A stretch of DNA of 64,000 nucleotides from Silvanigrella aquatica (GTDB taxonomy: Bacteria > Bdellovibrionota_B > Oligoflexia > Silvanigrellales > Silvanigrellaceae). A program made the translations under genes and the position numbers. Numbering within the stretch: the stretch's first letter is position 1; every line of letters begins with the position of its first letter. The notes beneath the pieces were generated by a model. That model saw only the letters and a program-made list of their open reading frames with translations. It had not been told where the DNA came from and did no database searches. The stretch is from contig NZ_CP017834.1 of NCBI RefSeq assembly GCF_001907975.1, positions 1,006,718 to 1,070,717 on the forward strand, given 5' to 3'. This document shows, one piece after another, positions 17,119 through 26,530 of the stretch.

Positions 17119-18063
17119 TTAATTTTTAGCAGCCGCTGCCACAGTTGCTGCTACTTCCGCAGCAAAGTCTTCTGCTTTTTTCTCAACGCCTTGGCCAAGC
17201 TCAAGACGAATGAAAGAAGTGACTTTCAAGTCATTGATTCCAAGTTTTTTACCAACTTCGGAAACATGAGCGGCAACGGATTTGCTGTCGTCTTTAACGA
17301 AAAGTTGATCGACAAGGCAAATTTCTTTGAACCATGTCTTGATGCTGCTCGGAACGATTTTAGCAAGAGCCGCTTCTGGTTTTCCTTGTTGAAGGAATTT
17401 ATTGCGGATAATATCTTCTTCTGCCTTGATTGTCTCAGCAGGAATTTCTTGTTCATTTAAATATTGTGGTTTCATTGCGGCTGCTTGTAAAGCAACGTCT
17501 TTACCAAGTTCATTTAAAGCTTGGTTAGCGTTTTGGCTTTCAATGCCTGTGCCTGAGAGCTCAACAACAACGCCAATTTTTCCACCGCCGTGAACATAGG
17601 AAGTCACAAAGTTTTTACCACTGCCTACGCGTGCAAAACGACGAACTGTGATGTTTTCGCCAATTTGTGCAACAAGAGCTGTTGCCGCGTCTTTAACACT
17701 TCCTGTAGCGTCGTATTTTGCGTTTAGAAGAGTTTCTAAATCAGCTGGTTTAGCAGCACTAATTAAAGTTTGTAGGTTGCTGACAAAAGCTTGGAAACCA
17801 TCATTTTTAGTAACGAAGTCAGTTTCGCAGTTCACTTCGAATACGAAACCTAAGTTGTTGTTGTCTACAACTGTAGAAACAATACCTTCACTTGCCGCGC
17901 GTGATGCTTTTTTAGCAGCACTTGCTAAGCCTTTTTCACGAAGGATAACAACCGCTTTATCCATGTCGCCTTCCGCAGCGTCCAGTGCCTTTTTGCAATC
18001 GGACATACCAGCAAGGGTCATTTCACGTAATTCTTTAACCATTTGAGCTGTTACTGTAGCCAT
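17119..18063 (-). CDS. tsf: Translation elongation factor Ts
   Basis: A 314-residue EF-Ts, the guanine-nucleotide exchange factor for EF-Tu. It begins MATVTAQMVKELREMTLAGM with the UBA-like N-terminal domain, followed by SDCKKALDAAEGDMDKAV and the TDFV signature in FEVNCETDFVTKNDGF. A long core and a C-terminal coiled segment follow; the length is normal. AGGAA precedes the ATG. It is the second gene of the rpsB-tsf operon, 70 bases downstream of rpsB. Confidence 0.97.
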   Translation of the reverse strand: MATVTAQMVKELREMTLAGMSDCKKALDAAEGDMDKAVVILREKGLASAAKKASRAASEGIVSTVVDNNNLGFVFEVNCETDFVTKNDGFQAFVSNLQTLISAAKPADLETLLNAKYDATGSVKDAATALVAQIGENITVRRFARVGSGKNFVTSYVHGGGKIGVVVELSGTGIESQNANQALNELGKDVALQAAAMKPQYLNEQEIPAETIKAEEDIIRNKFLQQGKPEAALAKIVPSSIKTWFKEICLVDQLFVKDDSKSVAAHVSEVGKKLGINDLKVTSFIRLELGQGVEKKAEDFAAEVAATVAAAAKN

Positions 18064-18133
18064 TTCTTGTTCCTTTTTTAAATTAATTTAACGTTAAAAA
18101 GAAAGAAAGGCGCTCCTTTCGGAACACCTAATT

Positions 18134-18925
18134 TTAGTTAGCTTCGTCTTCGTCGCGAGACTTAAGGCGTTTTACCTTAACTTGGGAACGTCCGCTTTCA
18201 GAAGAAAAGGAAGAATCTTCCTTGTTAAATTCTGCTTTACGGCGCTGTTTGCCGGAAATAGCAGCATCAGCGATGAGACTCGCATAGAGCTTAATTGCTT
18301 TAAGACTGTCGTCATTACCAGGAATGATATAGTCAACTCCGTTTGGATCGCTGTTTGTATCAGTAACGGCAATAACAGGAATTCCTAAGCGGTTTGCTTC
18401 CGCAATGGCAGTAAATTCTTTTTTAGCGTCGATAACGAAAATAGCAGAAGGAAGTCCTGGCATGTTTTTGATACCACCAAGAGAACGCTCAAGCTTAATA
18501 CGAAGGCGCTCTTTAAGAGCTACTTCGCGTTTTGTAATGCTTTCGTAGGTTCCGTCGCTTGCCATTTTTTCAATGCGTTTGAGCTTTGTAATACTGGAGC
18601 GTACTGTCTGCCAGTTTGTCATCATCCCGCCGAGCCAACGGTGGTGGATGTGGAACATTCCTGCTCTTTCAGCTTCTTCAACAATGATTTCTTGAGCTTG
18701 CTTTTTAGTCGCAACGAAAAGAATGTGTCCGCCTTCAGTAACAGTTTGTTCTACGAAGGAAAGCGCGTTTTTAAATAATTTTTGTGTTTTTTGTAGGTCA
18801 ATGATGTGGATTCCATTGCGCTCACCGTAAATGAAGGGACGCATTTTTGGATTCCAGCGACGTACTTGGTGGCCAAAGTGTACACCAGAATCGAGGAGGT
18901 CGCGCATTTGAACTTCAATAGACAT
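18134..18925 (-). CDS. rpsB: 30S ribosomal protein S2
   Basis: A 263-residue S2, which sits on the back of the small subunit and helps S1 bind. Diagnostic blocks are LLDSGVHFGHQVRRWNPKM, ERNGIHIIDLQKT, HHRWLGGMMTNW and PGNDDSLKAIKLY. The C-terminus is a basic, disordered tail. TAGGAG precedes the ATG by 9 bases. It is the first gene of rpsB-tsf, with a hairpin in its leader (18965-19008) that may be an autoregulatory site. Confidence 0.97.
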   Translation of the reverse strand: MSIEVQMRDLLDSGVHFGHQVRRWNPKMRPFIYGERNGIHIIDLQKTQKLFKNALSFVEQTVTEGGHILFVATKKQAQEIIVEEAERAGMFHIHHRWLGGMMTNWQTVRSSITKLKRIEKMASDGTYESITKREVALKERLRIKLERSLGGIKNMPGLPSAIFVIDAKKEFTAIAEANRLGIPVIAVTDTNSDPNGVDYIIPGNDDSLKAIKLYASLIADAAISGKQRRKAEFNKEDSSFSSESGRSQVKVKRLKSRDEDEAN

Positions 18926-19245
18926 ATTAAAAAGCTCCTACTTGGTTATATTGGTTTAACCCCTTGTAATACCTAGGTTTTATAACCCACCAAGCTATTG
19001 GTATTACAGAGAATGCTCTAAATCAGGCTCACAACTTAAACAATTTTTTGCTAATGAAGTCAAGATTAAATCAGAAATAAAGGCAGATTGCTGTGAGCAA
19101 ATCAGAAAAAAGCAAGAAGCTCAACAGGAAAAGGTAATTTTATAAAATCATGATTTACCAACAATTAAATTTTGTATAGTCTTGGCCAGTTATTTTCGCA
19201 CACCCACAAGGTAAGTGGGGAGCGGTTTATTTAAGGAGTTTCTTT
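18926..19245. other. 320-bp divergent spacer between rpsB and thrS
   Basis: No gene is seen. It holds the rpsB leader hairpin on the - strand side. On the thrS side there is a TATAGT -10-like hexamer (about 19176), a short hairpin CCCAC/GTGGG at 19203-19219 and the AAGGAG ribosome site at 19233-19238. The -35 elements are not convincing. Confidence 0.5.
18965..19008 (-). promoter_or_regulatory. rpsB leader stem-loop
   Basis: Nine-base perfect arms TGTAATACC (18965-18973) and GGTATTACA (19000-19008) enclose 26 bases, about 40-83 bases upstream of the rpsB start on the - strand. S2 operons in other bacteria are autoregulated through leader structures; a match to those is inferred from position only. 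Confidence 0.45.
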
Positions 19246-21192
19246 GTGAGTTCAATTCAAATATTTCTTCCTGATGGATCTTCTCGTTCTTTGCCATCTC
19301 CTGCAACGGTATTAGATGTTGCAAAAAGTATCAGCTCAGGCCTTGCAAAAAGTGCTCTTGCTGGAAAAATAAATGGACAATTGGTTGATCTCGACTTTCC
19401 TTTAAAAGACGGTGTAAAAGTCGAAATATTAACCGATCGCACGCCAGAAGGTCTTGAAATTATAAGACACTCTACGGTTCACGTCATGGCCATGGCGATT
19501 CAGGAGCTTTTTCCTGGCACACAAATTACCATTGGCCCTGTGGTAGAAAATCAGTTTTATTATGATATTTATCCTAAAGAAGGAATAAAAATTGGCACAA
19601 ATGATTTCCCCTTAATTGAGAAAAAAATGCAGGAAATTGTTGCGCAAAATATTCCTTTCGTAAAAAGAATTGTTTCAAGGGAAGAAGCTGTTGCCCATTT
19701 CAATAAAATTGGTGAAAAATTTAAAGTTGAAATAGTCAAAGATTTACCTGCAGACAGTGAAATTAAAATATATGCTATTGGACACTGGGATGATTTGTGT
19801 CGCGGTCCCCATGTTTCCTCTACAGGAAAACTCGGTATTTTTAAATTAATGAGCGTTGCTGGTGCTTATTGGCGTGCCAATAAAGATAATGAACAATTGG
19901 TTCGTATCTATGGGACTGCTTGGGCTAATAAAAAAGATCTTGATGGCTATTTAAATATGCTTGAAGAAGCCAAAAAACGCGATCATGTTTTATTAGGGCG
20001 GCAACTAAATTTATTTACATTAATGAGTGATATTGCTCCGGGTGCAGCATTCTTTTTTCCAAATGGATCAAAATTATTTACACTATTACAAAATTACATC
20101 CGTGTAAAATGGGCAAAATTTGGTTTTCAAGAAATTCAAAGTCCACAGGTTATGAATGTGAACTTATGGAAAGTAAGTGGTCACTACGAAAAATATCGTG
20201 ATGATATGTATATTTTTAAAGATGATCATGACGATGAATTTGGAATTAAACCTATGAGTTGTCCCGGACATGTGCGCATGTTTATGGTAGGACAAAAATC
20301 ATATCGTGATTTGCCGTTACGTTATGGCGAGTTTGGCGTTGTTCACCGCAATGAATTGAGCGGTACTTTACATGGTTTAACGCGTGTGCGTCGTATTACT
20401 CAAGACGATGGTCATATTTTTTGTATGTTGAATCAGGTGCAATCTGAAATTATTTCTGCACTGCAATTTGTAAAAGAAGCTTATGCCGATCTTGGTTTCA
20501 ATGAAGTGGTATATATGCTTTCAACCCGCCCTGAAAACAGAATGGGCGCTGAAGAAGTTTGGGATATTGCGGAAAAAGCATTGGAAGACTCTTTAAAAGC
20601 TTCGGGCGTGAATTTTCAAATTAACCCTGGTGATGGTGCTTTTTATGGTCCCAAAATTGACTTTAAAGTGAAAGATGCCATTGGGCGTATGCACCAGTGT
20701 GCTACTATTCAGCTCGATTTCCAAATGCCAGCACGTTTTGGAATTGCCTACCAGGCGGCTAATAATACACAGGAAACCCCTGTAATGATCCACCGTGCCG
20801 TTTTAGGTTCTGTGGAGCGTTTTTTAGGAATTTTTATTGAACATTGTGCAGGGCATTTTCCTATTGGCTTAGCTCCCGTGCAATGTCGTGTTGTTACGGT
20901 AACAGAAGCACAAGAAGATTATGCTCGTAAAGTAACAAATTTCTTAAAAATGAACGGTGTCCGTGTAGAAGTTGACTTTAGCAACGATAAATTAGGTGCA
21001 AAAATTCGTGATGCTCAGTTGCTAAAAATACCTTATATGCTTGTCATTGGCGATAAAGAAGTACAAACCAATACGCTTACGGCGCGTTATCGCGATGGGA
21101 AAAATTTAGCACCTATGTCACCAGAAGATTTTCTCAATTTCGTTAAAGCGGAAAGTGGCGTTTTCTGGGGACTTGATACAAACCAAAAATAA
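19246..21192 (+). CDS. thrS: Threonyl-tRNA synthetase
   Basis: A 648-residue class II synthetase that charges tRNA-Thr. Domains in order: TGS (about 1-62), the editing domain with HSTVH and the CRGPH block, the catalytic domain, and the anticodon-binding domain (from about 545). Zinc and active-site residues are visible in MSCPGHVRMF, motif 2 in VVHRNELSGTLHGLTRVRRI and motif 3 in LGSVERFLGIFIEH. The start is GTG at 19246 with AAGGAG 7 bases upstream. It forms a likely operon with the cyclophilin gene 42 bases on. Full length with no defects seen. Confidence 0.97.
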   Translation: MSSIQIFLPDGSSRSLPSPATVLDVAKSISSGLAKSALAGKINGQLVDLDFPLKDGVKVEILTDRTPEGLEIIRHSTVHVMAMAIQELFPGTQITIGPVVENQFYYDIYPKEGIKIGTNDFPLIEKKMQEIVAQNIPFVKRIVSREEAVAHFNKIGEKFKVEIVKDLPADSEIKIYAIGHWDDLCRGPHVSSTGKLGIFKLMSVAGAYWRANKDNEQLVRIYGTAWANKKDLDGYLNMLEEAKKRDHVLLGRQLNLFTLMSDIAPGAAFFFPNGSKLFTLLQNYIRVKWAKFGFQEIQSPQVMNVNLWKVSGHYEKYRDDMYIFKDDHDDEFGIKPMSCPGHVRMFMVGQKSYRDLPLRYGEFGVVHRNELSGTLHGLTRVRRITQDDGHIFCMLNQVQSEIISALQFVKEAYADLGFNEVVYMLSTRPENRMGAEEVWDIAEKALEDSLKASGVNFQINPGDGAFYGPKIDFKVKDAIGRMHQCATIQLDFQMPARFGIAYQAANNTQETPVMIHRAVLGSVERFLGIFIEHCAGHFPIGLAPVQCRVVTVTEAQEDYARKVTNFLKMNGVRVEVDFSNDKLGAKIRDAQLLKIPYMLVIGDKEVQTNTLTARYRDGKNLAPMSPEDFLNFVKAESGVFWGLDTNQK

Positions 21193-21234
21193 ATTTTATT
21201 GAAGTGCATTTTTTAAATAGGAAAGGATATTATT

Positions 21235-21732
21235 ATGATTAATTTATTAATGAAAACAAGCCATGGAGATATTTCCATTGAATTAAATGATGAAAAATCA
21301 CCAATGACTGTAGCAAATTTTGTAAATTATGTTACGTCACAACATTTTGATGGTTCTATTTTCCACCGCGTTATTCCTGGTTTTATGATCCAAGGTGGTG
21401 GATACGATTTGAGCATGAAAGAAAAAGCAACAAATAATCCTATTGAAAATGAAGCTAAAAATGGATTAAGCAATGATCGTGGTACTTTAGCTATGGCTCG
21501 TACTAACGATCCCCATTCTGCTACGGCGCAATTTTTTATTAACTTAACTAATAACGATTTTTTAAACAATCGTGGTGAGCAATGGGGCTATGCTGTTTTT
21601 GGTAAAGTGACAGCAGGTATGGAAGTTGTTGACGCTATTGCTAAAGTAAAAACAGGTAACAGCGGTTTTCACAGGGACGTTCCTGTGACTCCTGTTGTTA
21701 TTGAATCTGTTAAAGTTGTAGAATTAAATTAA
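21235..21732 (+). CDS. ppiB: Cyclophilin-type peptidyl-prolyl cis-trans isomerase
   Basis: A 165-residue cyclophilin without signal peptide, so cytoplasmic and PpiB-like. It catalyses proline cis-trans isomerisation during folding. Active-site blocks are [16 protein letters not shown] (catalytic Arg), [20 protein letters not shown] (Gln, Phe) and [16 protein letters not shown] precedes the ATG. It follows thrS and is closed by a strong terminator. Confidence 0.93.
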   Translation: MINLLMKTSHGDISIELNDEKSPMTVANFVNYVTSQHFDGSIFHRVIPGFMIQGGGYDLSMKEKATNNPIENEAKNGLSNDRGTLAMARTNDPHSATAQFFINLTNNDFLNNRGEQWGYAVFGKVTAGMEVVDAIAKVKTGNSGFHRDVPVTPVVIESVKVVELN

Positions 21733-21762
21733 TATTTATTCATACTTTATTTAATTATGTTT

Positions 21763-21795
21763 GAGAGCTTATCATAATAAGCTCTCTTTTTTTTT
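21763..21795 (+). terminator. Rho-independent terminator after the cyclophilin gene
   Basis: Perfect 10-base arms GAGAGCTTAT (21763-21772) and ATAAGCTCTC (21777-21786) with a CATA loop are followed by a run of nine T. Confidence 0.93.
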
Positions 21796-21882
21796 ATTAG
21801 AATAGCTTTCCATAAAATTTTAAAAATGGTAAGTACTAAAAGATAAGCTAGTAAAAATTATCAAAGTCTGGAAGGCTTACAA

Positions 21883-22878
21883 ATGGAAGAACTAATTAAA
21901 AAAATACCTAAGGCCGAGTTGCATTTGCACATCGAAGGTACTTTAGAGCCCGAACTTATGTTAAAAATTGCAAAAAGGAATAATATACAATTGCCGTTTT
22001 ATAATATTAGTGAAGTTAAAAAATTATACGACTTTAATAATTTGCAATCATTTTTAGATATATATTATAAATCCACAAATGTATTGCAAAATAAACAAGA
22101 CTTTTATGATTTAACTTATTCTTATTTACAGCGCGTTCAACTTGATGGTGTTAGACATGTTGAAATTTTTTTTGATCCCCAATCACACACAAGTAGAGGT
22201 ATCGCATTTTCAGAGGTAATTGAAGGGATTTACGAAGCATTAGTGCAAGGTAAAAAAGATTTCAATATCAGCTTTTTTTTAATTATGTCTTTTTTAAGGC
22301 ATTTATCTGAAGAAGATGCTTTGCATACTTTAGAGCAATCCTTACCGTATAAAAATTATATAAAAGCAGTCGGTTTAGATTCTTCTGAGCAAGGGAATCC
22401 TCCTTCTAAATTTAAAAATCTTTTTCAAAAATGCCAAGAACTTGGGTTTTTAAGTGTGGCGCACGCTGGTGAGGAGGGGCCTGCCGAATATATTTGGGAA
22501 GCCTTAAATTTATTGGGAGTAAAACGCATTGATCACGGTGTGCGCTGTGTGGAAGATAAAAATTTAATTTCTAAACTCATTGAAAGTAAAATTCCTTTAA
22601 CTGTCTGCCCTTTATCAAATGTAAAATTAAAAGTTTATGAGAATATGAAATCTCATCATATAAAAGAACTTTTCGATATGGGAGTGCGAGTTACTATAAA
22701 CTCAGATGATCCCGCTTATTTTGGGGGGTATATTTTAGAAAATTACAATCAATGTATGCATCATTTAGGGTTCACACTAGATGAAATGCGACAAATTGCA
22801 AAGTATTCTATTGAAGGGTCGTTTTTAAGTGACATTGAAAAATTGAATTTGATTTATGAAATTGATGCTTGTTTTTAA
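21883..22878 (+). CDS. Adenine/adenosine deaminase family protein (adenine deaminase likely)
   Basis: A 331-residue zinc-dependent amidohydrolase. Metal and substrate residues are visible: HLHIEGTLEPELM (HxH), HAGEEGP, RIDHGVRC and NSDDPAYFGGY. The pattern ELHLHIEGTLEPEL with FFDPQSHTSRG and HAGEEGPAEYI is closer to the bacterial/fungal adenine deaminase branch than to classical adenosine deaminase, so purine-base salvage (adenine to hypoxanthine) is the better guess. It meets the solute-binding protein gene convergently, 3 bases apart, with no terminator between. Confidence 0.88.
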   Translation: MEELIKKIPKAELHLHIEGTLEPELMLKIAKRNNIQLPFYNISEVKKLYDFNNLQSFLDIYYKSTNVLQNKQDFYDLTYSYLQRVQLDGVRHVEIFFDPQSHTSRGIAFSEVIEGIYEALVQGKKDFNISFFLIMSFLRHLSEEDALHTLEQSLPYKNYIKAVGLDSSEQGNPPSKFKNLFQKCQELGFLSVAHAGEEGPAEYIWEALNLLGVKRIDHGVRCVEDKNLISKLIESKIPLTVCPLSNVKLKVYENMKSHHIKELFDMGVRVTINSDDPAYFGGYILENYNQCMHHLGFTLDEMRQIAKYSIEGSFLSDIEKLNLIYEIDACF

Positions 22879-22881
22879 TTT

Positions 22882-23616
22882 TTATTTTATATACTTATTT
22901 ATAATATTATTATATTCTTTTTTATTAATAATTTGATTTAATGTTGTCTGGAAATTTTTAGATAATTGAACGTTTTTCTTTGAAAAAGCGACATATCTAG
23001 GCTCAAGACTGAGCGGTTTTTTTAAAAATATGATTTTATTTAAATTATTTGTTTTCTTTAAAATATAAAGTATAGAATTTTTATCACCAACCGAGATGTC
23101 TACTCTTTTTCCTATAGTTTTTAATGATAAATTTTGATTATCGTTAGAAATTTCTCTTTTAAAATTTTTATTGTTATCAAATTCAGTGGAGTATTTGTAA
23201 CCTCTAACGGTTCCAATTACTAAGTTATTAAATTCGGATAAATTTTTCCAAGATTTAATTTTAGAGTCAGCTGATACAAAAAAAACAGTTTCACCTATCC
23301 TTATGGGTCCAGCTAAATTAAATTCTTTTTTTCTTTCAGGAGTTTCTACAAATTGCCAGGCGAAATCTAGTTTTTCATTTTGAAGTAAAAAAAGAACTCT
23401 TTGCCATGGGTAGGTTTCAATAGCAAAATTTACTCCCATTTTTTTAAATACCAAATTAATTATTTCTGAGTCAATTCCTATGAGATTATCATTATCATAA
23501 AAGTTATAAGGTGGATAATTTGATTCACATCCCCCTTTTATAGTTTCCGTTGGATAAATATTTAAAGTTAAATAAAAATGAAATAAAATCGCTATTAAAA
23601 ATTTTTTCATTGACAT
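22882..23616 (-). CDS. Periplasmic solute-binding protein, family 3 (amino-acid type)
   Basis: A 244-residue exported protein with a signal peptide (MKKFLIAILFHFYLTLNIYP). The mature part follows the bacterial family 3 binding-protein pattern: YPPYNFYDNDNLIGIDSEI near the N-terminus, then FAWQFVETPERKKEF and a lobe-2 region with VIGTVRGYKYS. Such proteins bind polar amino acids or related solutes for an ABC importer, or act as free sensors. No permease or ATPase gene is adjacent, so the partner is unknown. The region upstream carries an 11-base-period direct repeat (23745-23773). Confidence 0.78.
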   Translation of the reverse strand: MSMKKFLIAILFHFYLTLNIYPTETIKGGCESNYPPYNFYDNDNLIGIDSEIINLVFKKMGVNFAIETYPWQRVLFLLQNEKLDFAWQFVETPERKKEFNLAGPIRIGETVFFVSADSKIKSWKNLSEFNNLVIGTVRGYKYSTEFDNNKNFKREISNDNQNLSLKTIGKRVDISVGDKNSILYILKKTNNLNKIIFLKKPLSLEPRYVAFSKKNVQLSKNFQTTLNQIINKKEYNNIINKYIK

Positions 23617-23744
23617 CTTTTCCTTTTTTAAGGTTAAGATATTCTAATATTTAAATTCATTGAATGAAAATAAATAATATAAATATATTTCTATGTCAAA
23701 TAACTAACTTCTGAAAAAAATATTTTTCTTAAATTAATGAAATA

Positions 23745-23773
23745 ATTACAAGAAGATTACAAGAAGATTACAA
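23745..23773 (-). repeat. Three heptamers at 11-base period (operator-like direct repeat)
   Basis: On the - strand the sequence reads TTGTAAT three times, each separated by CTTC, an exact 11-base period. Seven-base repeats with four-base spacers are the arrangement of PhoB/OmpR-family binding sites. It lies about 130-157 bases upstream of the solute-binding protein start and downstream of the collagen-like gene. Regulation is inferred. Confidence 0.45.
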
Positions 23774-23876
23774 AAATATATGATGATAGTAATTCTTTTT
23801 TTAAAGAAAAATAGTGACACTTATAAATTAAATAAAGTATGTCTTGAGTTTAAAAATGACATTGTCTCCTATTTTA

Positions 23877-24191
23877 TTAACCCCCATTTCCCCCATGGCC
23901 GCCGTTGCCTCCTTTTTCATGCCAACTGCCGCCTCCATTTCCACCGTCCCCCCCGTCTCCCCCATTTTCTCCATTGCCTCCATTTCCCCCATTCTGGCCA
24001 GGAGATCCTTTTTTACCCTTTTTTCCATTCTTCAATTCAGGATTTTTAGAATTTGAAGATTCTGATTTTGTTGAAGCCGTAATTTTAGGTTCTGAATTCG
24101 TTATTATGTTTTTTTTATCTGAACTTTGAGTAGTTAAAGGAAAAAAAATCATATTCAATATTCCAATGGATTTAATAATTTTAAAATTCAT
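23877..24191 (-). CDS. Small secreted collagen-like Gly-rich protein
   Basis: A 104-residue protein. The N-terminus is signal-like (MNFKIIKSIGILNMIFFPLT), then a Ser/Lys/Asn-rich spacer, then Gly-X-Y triplets in register (GKKGKKGSPGQNGGN and on through GENGGDGGD), interrupted by SWHEK, and ending GGNGGHGGNGG. The repeat is far more GC-rich than its surroundings. It may form a collagen-like or polyglycine-type helix at the cell surface, or be a slippage-prone low-complexity product. The opposite-strand Pro-rich frames over it are shadows. No family recognised; expression unproven. Confidence 0.55.
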   Translation of the reverse strand: MNFKIIKSIGILNMIFFPLTTQSSDKKNIITNSEPKITASTKSESSNSKNPELKNGKKGKKGSPGQNGGNGGNGENGGDGGDGGNGGGSWHEKGGNGGHGGNGG

Positions 24192-24352
24192 AATTATACC
24201 TTTATGGCAGAATGCTACATATGAAATAAGATTTCATAAAAATACTATTAATGCCTATTTAATAAATAAAATTAATCTTGTAAAGAAGGGCATGGGAACC
24301 ATAACTTTTTTCTGATAATACAGGCATATTTTTACGCTTCAGTGTTTTCATT

Positions 24353-26364
24353 CTATGAGGGAGGTGTCGTCATTAAAAATTTATTCAAATCAGCACCAAT
24401 TAATCCTGCGGCATAATCTGAAATATGATCTCCATAACTATACATAAGACGTCCATTTTTATGTGAAGAACATATTCCATTTTTAAAATCACACATATAT
24501 TTTAGGGTATCAAATATTTTGATTTTATCAGGATTCTTAAGATTAATATTATGTATTAAACTTAAGTATTTTTGGGATAAAGAAAGATGATTTTTAATGG
24601 ATATTTCACAGTCTGGATTCGATTTATTTGTAATATAATTATTCATAATATGAAATTTTGTAATTCTTTTAATACAGTTTTTAGGATCTGCTAAAGTTGG
24701 GTTGTCTATTAATATAACAATATTTTTTCCAGAATGTAGCAAAATATCAATTGCTTTATTTAAGCCATCGTATGCTGTATCATAATTATTATTTGGAGAA
24801 TTATCTACTGAATAAGCATCTAATTGAAATATAGCTCTTACTGCAATAACCAAAACTACATCTTTAATATTTTTATTTTCAGAAATTGCTCTTAATGCAA
24901 TTTGTGAAGGAATTTGATACTTTTTATAAATTTCATTGTCGGTTAAAATAGGCACGGGCGCAGTAATTGATTTAGCGCTTCCTCCAATAAATAACCATCT
25001 TCCCTTCTCTAAAGAAGTTCGCACCAATCCACCATAAAGTGCAGCAGCTTTGCTATCGCCTAACAAAGCATATTTAGGAGTTTCTCTGGAGTCAGATAAA
25101 CAATGAGCAAATACTTTTTTTTCTGTTTCATTTGATATGCCACATTGATTTATTGATTTTTTCTCATCATTACCTTCTTCTCCAGAGTCTTGTGAATATT
25201 TTACAATAGATCTAGATTGCAGGCCGTCTCTTATAAAAGTATTGAGTCCAATAATACCTATAAGAAGCATTAATGTTGATAATATAATAGGTTTTAAACG
25301 CTCTTTATTCCCAAATCGTATAGGAATTTCAATATATTTATAAGTAAGCCAAGACAGAAATATCGACATGAATACGGCGATGATTCGTAAAATTGGAGAG
25401 GGAGCACCGCTTTGCGCAATATAAAGAAACGACAATAAAGGCCAATGCCATAAATATAAAGGGTAACTGATAGTTCCAAACCACCTTAATATTTCATTAG
25501 AGAGCGCATATCGATTTATCCAAGCTTTATCTCCTGCAGAAATAAGAAATGCAGTTCCTATTGTTGGCAACAGTGCCCACCATCCGGGGAAATTTTTTTC
25601 ATTAATGACAATGAAACCAATTATTATAAATGCAAATCCAATGAAGGATTGGATATTTTGAGTTTTATTTTTTAATTTTGCCCATGCAAGTAAAGCTCCT
25701 ATTAAGAGCTCCCAAATACGTGTCAAGGGAGAATAAAACGTACCAACAGGGTCATTATTAATTTCAAAAATATTATATGAAAAAGAAAGTATAAAAATAA
25801 TAATTATGATTAATAAAAAATGAATTTTTAATTTATGGGCAAGCCAAAGTAATAGTGGCCAAATTAAATAAAATTGTTCTTCAATTGCAAGTGACCATAA
25901 ATGTAAAAGAGGTTTTGTATCAGAGCTATTATCAAAATAACCGCTCTCATTCCAAAGCAAAAAGTTTGAACTAAAACTTGTTCCACCTAAAATATGTTTG
26001 CCAAGTTGCTTATATTCATCACTGAATAATACTTGCCAACCAAAGACATAACAAAAGAATAAAACAATTAATAATGCGGGAAAAATCCTTTTTATTCGTC
26101 GCGAGTAGAAATCTAAAAAACTGAATTTATTTTTTTCTAATCCTTCAAAAAGAATAGTAGAAATTAAAAATCCTGAAATGACAAAAAAAATGTCAACACC
26201 GATGAAACCTCCCCTGATTAAACTGGGAAAGGCGTGAAATCCGACAACAGAAAGAACAGCAATTCCGCGTAAGCCTTCAATATCGAGTCGATATTTTGAA
26301 TTGTTTTCTTGATGAAAGTTATTATTTAAATTAATTTTGAAATTCTCACTTATACTTTTTGCAT
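24353..26364 (-). CDS. OafA/YrhL-type acyltransferase with SGNH-like C-terminus; start codon disrupted
   Basis: A membrane O-acyltransferase. The N-terminal part reads YRLDIEGLRGIAVLSVVGFH, VDIFFVISGFLIS and YSRRIKRIFPALL, followed by KPLLHLWSLAIEEQFYLIWP and about ten membrane helices; the C-terminal 250 residues contain LLGDSKAA, an SGNH-type block. It should acylate surface polysaccharide. Oddity: the frame is open up to a stop at 26387-26389 but holds no ATG, GTG or TTG before a TTG at 25960, deep inside the conserved domain. An ATG at 26364 is one base out of frame, separated by an A5 run; one extra A would restore it. Could be phase-variable, an assembly error or a pseudogene. Confidence 0.75.
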
Positions 26365-26390
26365 CGTCAAGAGAAAGGCCCCACTTTTAA

Positions 26391-26437
26391 TTATCTGCAT
26401 TGATTTTTATTTAATGTCAAATAGAGTTATCTGCATT
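26391..26437. repeat. Eleven-base direct repeat TTATCTGCATT
   Basis: TTATCTGCATT occurs at 26391-26401 and again at 26427-26437, 36 bases apart, just upstream of the acyltransferase gene. It may be a regulator site; nothing else identifies it. Confidence 0.35.
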
Positions 26438-26530
26438 TTAGGTCTAATAAAATTAAAAAAGTTGACACTTAAATCTATTGAAAACGCGTGTTAATTCAGT
26501 CAAGTAATTTTCAAGTGGCGTGTGTTCGTT

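Noticed and set aside
23745-23773. Short tandem repeat as a CRISPR array
   Set aside because: Units are 7 bases with identical 4-base spacers; CRISPR repeats are longer with unique spacers.
23905-24129. Pro-rich + strand frames over the collagen-like gene
   Set aside because: They are the mirror image of the Gly-rich repeat; the - strand frame has a signal peptide and collagen register, the + strand frames have neither.
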